A stretch of 10,123 nucleotides of DNA from assembly GCA_028690885.1 (NCBI GenBank), contig JAQVAJ010000026.1:1-10123 (forward strand), given 5' to 3'. Within the stretch, counting starts at the first letter, position 1. Each line of letters starts with the position of its first letter. The notes under the pieces were generated by a model. The model was given only the letters and a program-made list of their open reading frames with translations. It made no database searches and was not told the DNA's origin. The stretch is from Clostridia bacterium. GTDB taxonomy: Bacteria; Bacillota; Clostridia; DUPQ01. The position numbers and the translations under genes were made by a program. Positions 7,387 through 10,123 of the stretch are shown here, one piece after another.

Positions 7387-8047
7387 TATACATTCCCATA
7401 TATTGCCTAAAGCAGATCATGGATCACATAATTTAGAAGAATCTTTAAAGCAGTTAATTACTGCTTCTAAATATGGTGTTAAAGGCATTGTTGCTACACC
7501 TCATTTTTATCCCTTTAATGATAGTATTGAAAAATTCTTAAAAAGAAGAGACAAAGCATTTGATGAGTTATCTGCTGCAAATAGTACCGGAATAAAGATA
7601 TATAAAGGCGCAGAAGTACGATTGACAACTGGATTGAGCAGCCTTAAGCATATTAAAAAACTTGCTTTCGAGAACACGAACTATCTTCTTTTAGAAATGC
7701 CTTCTTCAACTACCTGGAATAATATTTTATTAAATGAAATTATTAAACTGCAGTCTTTGGGTCTTACTATCATAATTGCACACATAGAAAGATATAGCTC
7801 AAATCAGATTAATAAATTAATGGAGTTTGATGTTTTAACTCAAATTAATGCATATTCACTTTTTTCACCTATTAAATGGTTTAGAATAAGGAAATATATA
7901 AAGAGTAATGTGGTAACTTTTATCGCCAGTGATAGTCATATTTATAATCATTTCTTTGCATATAAGTATTTAAAAAAGAGCCATAATATGATTGGCTCGA
8001 AATTTAATACCTATATGAATAATGCAAAAAATATTTTATCCTTGTAA
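7379..8047 (+). CDS. cpsB: PHP-family phosphotyrosine-protein phosphatase, CpsB/CapC/YwqE type
   Basis: The 222-residue product begins MIDIHSHILP, the usual start of the family. Start codons at 7376 (ATG) and 7373 (TTG) are also in frame; 7379 is preferred only because it gives the conserved N-terminus. No clear RBS is visible, so translation probably depends on ribosomes ending the kinase gene. Metal-site residues expected of PHP phosphatases are present: H5, H7, H42 (ATPH), E79 (GAE), E106 (LLLEM), H135 (AHIERY), D185 and H187 (ASDSH). The usual 'DDG' near residue 14 reads D13-H14-G15, replacing an Asp normally found there. The protein removes phosphate from the tyrosine tail of the adjacent kinase, resetting it. 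At 222 residues it is a little shorter than typical members (about 240-255). Its stop is 6 bp from the stop of the convergent lipoprotein gene. Confidence 0.92.
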   Translation: MIDIHSHILPKADHGSHNLEESLKQLITASKYGVKGIVATPHFYPFNDSIEKFLKRRDKAFDELSAANSTGIKIYKGAEVRLTTGLSSLKHIKKLAFENTNYLLLEMPSSTTWNNILLNEIIKLQSLGLTIIIAHIERYSSNQINKLMEFDVLTQINAYSLFSPIKWFRIRKYIKSNVVTFIASDSHIYNHFFAYKYLKKSHNMIGSKFNTYMNNAKNILSL

Positions 8048-8053
8048 CTGTGC

Positions 8054-9211
8054 TTAGTTATCAGGTGTTATCTTTCCACCGTCTTCTAAATAAATAGTAT
8101 TACCATTCAACCATGTGTTTGTCGCACATTTTGTATCATAATAAATTGTATGTCCATTTGATTTAATTCCATTAAGTGTCTTATCCTTTAATATTATGCC
8201 TCTTACATAACTGTCTTGTGTTAATTCCCAGACACTTGCTTCTTCAATCTGTATTGTTACTGTGTTGTATTTATTTTCATTATTAATCTGTCCAATAAGC
8301 ACAGATTCCTGTTTTAAAAGGATATTCAATGATGAGGTTTCATCTGTATTAATGTTACCTTCAATAGATGTATTACATAGAGTAAGTGTACCTTCTGAAT
8401 TAGATAAAGACATTACATTTTTTGAGTTCTGCCCTATTGTTGATTCGGAAATTTTAACTGAAGCTTTTGCATCTATCATGGATAATGCTGCTCCATATGT
8501 AGTATTAAGCTTTACTTTTTCTAAATTTAATGAAACATGGATTTTGTTTTCTGTCGGGTTATCAACAAGAAGCAGTCCATGGTCTGTGTAGAATCTTGAA
8601 TCTGTCAATGTAACTGATGCACCTTCATAAAATTTTAAACTTGATGAAGTAATTTCAGAATTATTTATACTTACAATAGCATCTGTTTCAACACCAACTC
8701 CTTTTACACTGACATTTGAGTTATTAATAACCATTGAAGCTTCGCTTCTTACATTTATGCCAGAACCATTTTCACTTAAATTTGTTATTTTTAAATTTGA
8801 CCCTGTGAAAAGAGCTTTGTCTGAAATATCAAGAACAAACAATCCATATGAAGCCATCTCTGAAGAAATCGCATTTATTATTGTTTCTTCTCCTACAGAT
8901 GTAATGGCTGTATTTTTTGAAAGTATCTGCGAATTCAAGATTGCTAATGATGATGAATCCTTTACCACAACAGCCTGATCGAAGTCCGCATTATAAATCT
9001 CAACTTTTGACATATCCAGCTGCGCTTCTTCTGTTAAATATACTCTGTTATATTTCTTATTCTTTAAAGTAACTGTTTCCCCAACCTGCTCGTATGAGGT
9101 CAAAGAACGATAAAGCTTTGAAGCACGGTACTCTTCTTCTGTACAAGAAGTAAGTAGTGCTGACATTATTAATATTATTAGAATTATTTTTACTGCCCCG
9201 TTCTTATTCAT
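8054..9211 (-). CDS. Secreted lipoprotein of unknown function with beta-helix-like repeats
   Basis: Starting at ATG 9211 the 385-residue protein has a lipoprotein signal peptide: a short basic start, a hydrophobic core IILIILIMSALL, and a lipobox LTSC with Cys23 as the predicted lipid-modified residue. An in-frame TTG at 9253 would add 14 residues and is less likely. From about residue 60 to 330 the mature protein shows imperfect rungs of ~20-25 residues. Each pairs a hydrophobic strand with an 'alternating V/I ... N-S/D-S-x-I' strand, for example ASMVINNSNVSV, AIVSINNSEIT, ASVTLTDSRF, ASVKISESTI and GTLTLCNTSI. This pattern is typical of right-handed parallel beta-helices (pectate-lyase-like or adhesin stalks). 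No catalytic motif was recognised. A distinct C-terminal region (about 335-385) includes GHTIYYDT and GNTIYLEDGG. Outer-surface location is inferred; possible roles are glycan binding, glycan modification or adhesion. It points against the kinase module and diverges from the GT26 gene. Confidence 0.8.
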   Translation of the reverse strand: MNKNGAVKIILIILIMSALLTSCTEEEYRASKLYRSLTSYEQVGETVTLKNKKYNRVYLTEEAQLDMSKVEIYNADFDQAVVVKDSSSLAILNSQILSKNTAITSVGEETIINAISSEMASYGLFVLDISDKALFTGSNLKITNLSENGSGINVRSEASMVINNSNVSVKGVGVETDAIVSINNSEITSSSLKFYEGASVTLTDSRFYTDHGLLLVDNPTENKIHVSLNLEKVKLNTTYGAALSMIDAKASVKISESTIGQNSKNVMSLSNSEGTLTLCNTSIEGNINTDETSSLNILLKQESVLIGQINNENKYNTVTIQIEEASVWELTQDSYVRGIILKDKTLNGIKSNGHTIYYDTKCATNTWLNGNTIYLEDGGKITPDN

Positions 9212-9224
9212 CTTCACGAGATTT

Positions 9225-9253
9225 ATTCTAAATCTAAATACTCTAAATAGCAA
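9225..9253 (-). promoter_or_regulatory. Candidate promoter for the beta-helix lipoprotein gene
   Basis: On the minus strand TTGCTA (9253-9248) and TAGAAT (9230-9225) are 17 nt apart. Transcription would start only about 7 nt before ATG 9211, giving a near-leaderless mRNA, which fits the lack of any RBS before that ATG. A second, weaker candidate is TTGTAG (9294-9289), 18 nt, TAAAAT (9270-9265), which overlaps the rightward promoter and would leave a leader of about 45-50 nt. Confidence 0.4.
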
Positions 9254-9261
9254 CCTTTTTA

Positions 9262-9290
9262 TTGATTTTAATCAGTTTTTTGCCTATACT
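9262..9290 (+). promoter_or_regulatory. Sigma-A promoter for the GT26 glycosyltransferase gene
   Basis: TTGATT (9262-9267) and TATACT (9285-9290) are separated by exactly 17 nt. The predicted start near 9297 leaves a ~13-nt leader that still contains the GGAGA ribosome binding site (9301-9305). A small inverted repeat, TGATT-TT-AATCA (9263-9274), overlaps the -35 box and could be an operator or chance. Confidence 0.7.
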
Positions 9291-9309
9291 ACAATGTATT
9301 GGAGACAAT

Positions 9310-10035
9310 ATGGATATTTTAGGTTTACGAATAGATGATATAGATATGGAAGAGGCTTTGAAAAAAGCTTATGATGCTATAATTATTAAAGATAATTTCA
9401 AATACATATTTACACCAAATGCAGAGATATGTATGGCTGCATTAAAAGATAAAAGACTTATGACTGCATTAAATTCCTCATATATGAATATTCCAGATGG
9501 AGAAGGCGTTATACTAGCATCTAAGATACTGAAAACACCCTTAAAAGAAAAGGTTCCTGGCTGTGTATTTGTTCAAAATCTTTTAAATTTAAAGAAATCT
9601 TTTTCAGTTTACCTTTTAGGCGCTTCTGAGGAGTCTGTAATTAAGGCAAAAGAAAATATATTTAAAAAATATCCCCATATTAGCATATCAGGTTATAGAA
9701 ACGGATACTTTGTTAAAGATGATGTGGAAGGGATTATTGATGATATCAATACAGCACAGCCTGATGTGATTATTATCGGTCTAGGAGCCCCACAGCAGGA
9801 GTTATTCATATATGATAATAGAAATCGTATTAAATCTGGTCTTGCAATAGGAGTCGGTGGAACAATAGATATCCTCTCAGGATATGCTAAAAGGGCTCCT
9901 GAGTTTTTCTGCAAATACAAGCTTGAATGGTTATACAGGCTTGCCAAACAACCAAAAAGATTCAAAAGAATGCTTAGTATTCCTGCTTTTTTAATTAAAT
10001 GCAAAATTCATGTTATGAAAAAAAAGAAAGACTAG
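9310..10035 (+). CDS. WecG/TagA/CpsF family (GT26) glycosyltransferase
   Basis: The ATG at 9310 is chosen because GGAGA lies 4 nt upstream and a good promoter covers the more upstream in-frame TTG (9262). The product has 241 residues, the normal length. Family motifs are TPNAE (35-39), IPDGEGVILASKIL (61-74, with D63 in the position of the proposed catalytic Asp), VPGCVF (82-87), IIGLGAPQQELFI (155-167), GVGGTIDILSG (181-191), KRAPEF (194-199) and LEWLYRLAKQPKRFKR (205-220). The basic C-terminal tail is the part that helps such enzymes sit on the membrane. Known members transfer ManNAc, ManNAcA or a related sugar from the UDP donor to an undecaprenyl-PP-linked GlcNAc-type acceptor, an early step of wall teichoic acid, enterobacterial common antigen or capsule assembly. 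The exact sugar here is unknown. It has its own promoter and terminator and diverges from the lipoprotein gene. Confidence 0.93.
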   Translation: MDILGLRIDDIDMEEALKKAYDAIIIKDNFKYIFTPNAEICMAALKDKRLMTALNSSYMNIPDGEGVILASKILKTPLKEKVPGCVFVQNLLNLKKSFSVYLLGASEESVIKAKENIFKKYPHISISGYRNGYFVKDDVEGIIDDINTAQPDVIIIGLGAPQQELFIYDNRNRIKSGLAIGVGGTIDILSGYAKRAPEFFCKYKLEWLYRLAKQPKRFKRMLSIPAFLIKCKIHVMKKKKD

Positions 10036-10050
10036 GTCTTTCTTTATTTC
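10023..10050 (+). terminator. Probable rho-independent terminator overlapping the GT26 stop codon
   Basis: AAAGAAAGAC (10023-10032) and GTCTTTCTTT (10036-10045) form a perfect 10-bp stem around the 3-nt loop TAG, which is the stop codon itself. An A run precedes it and a T-rich stretch (TTTATTTC) follows. The stem is low in GC, so termination may be incomplete. The first arm encodes the last Lys/Asp residues of the protein. Confidence 0.6.
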
Positions 10051-10123
10051 TATGAGGAATGTTGTTATGAAATTAACTAAGTTCATAATAAGGCTCATAT
10101 GTGATTAATCTGTGAACTAATAA

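Noticed and set aside
9212..9253. TTG at 9253 as the lipoprotein start
   Set aside because: It would place 14 extra, partly basic residues before a normal lipoprotein signal peptide; ATG 9211 gives the standard signal length and falls after the best promoter.
10052..10108. Possible 13- to 18-codon open frame after the GT26 terminator (ATG 10052 or 10067)
   Set aside because: Very short, no recognisable product; GAGGA before 10067 could act as an RBS but this is not enough to call a gene or leader peptide.
10080..10118. Inverted repeat AGTTCA...TGAACT near the right edge
   Set aside because: Only 6 bp with a 27-nt loop in AT-rich DNA; no T run; the context is cut by the window edge.
1..10123. 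CRISPR arrays, tRNA/rRNA genes, insertion sequences, riboswitches
   Set aside because: Looked for direct repeats, tRNA-like cloverleafs, transposase motifs and long structured leaders; none seen. All intergenic gaps are under 240 bp.

Overview
The window looks like chromosomal DNA from a low-GC Gram-positive anaerobe of the Clostridia type, possibly Lachnospiraceae. The evidence is AT-rich coding sequence, strong AGGAGG-type ribosome binding sites, occasional TTG starts, clear sigma-A style promoters, a Gram-positive BY-kinase/PHP-phosphatase pair and a short lipobox signal peptide. The genus cannot be named from the sequence alone.

Most of the window is part of a surface polysaccharide (capsule/exopolysaccharide) locus, organised around a 236-bp divergent promoter region (4393-4628). 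Leftward from it run an O-antigen-ligase/polymerase-like membrane protein (2767-4392) and a membrane-anchored CapD/WbpM-type nucleotide-sugar dehydratase/epimerase (829-2760), separated by 6 bp. A further gene on the same strand runs off the left edge (1-776). It is an Old Yellow Enzyme-type flavin oxidoreductase, probably metabolic and unrelated to the glycan.

Rightward from the divergent region is a chain-length-determinant-like membrane protein (4629-5819) whose cytoplasmic tail resembles the last part of a BY-kinase fold without the ATP-binding motifs. After a new promoter comes the classical regulatory module: a Wzz/CpsC-type co-polymerase and kinase activator (5940-6662), a CpsD-type tyrosine kinase (6640-7386) and a CpsB-type PHP phosphotyrosine phosphatase (7379-8047). 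All three overlap head to tail. The kinase would autophosphorylate its C-terminal tyrosine cluster under control of the CpsC-like partner, and the phosphatase would reverse this, tuning chain length or export.

The module converges, with only 6 bp between stop codons, on a minus-strand gene for an unrecognised lipoprotein with repeated beta-helix-like rungs (8054-9211). Divergent from that gene is a WecG/TagA/CpsF (GT26) glycosyltransferase (9310-10035), with a well-formed promoter and a terminator hairpin that overlaps its stop codon. The last ~75 bp hold nothing I can support. The phosphoglycosyl transferase, flippase and most glycosyltransferases needed for a full pathway are not in the window and presumably lie to the right. 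The items most worth a second look are the kinase-like tail on the 396-residue protein, the beta-helix lipoprotein, and an Asp-to-His change in a usually conserved motif of the phosphatase.
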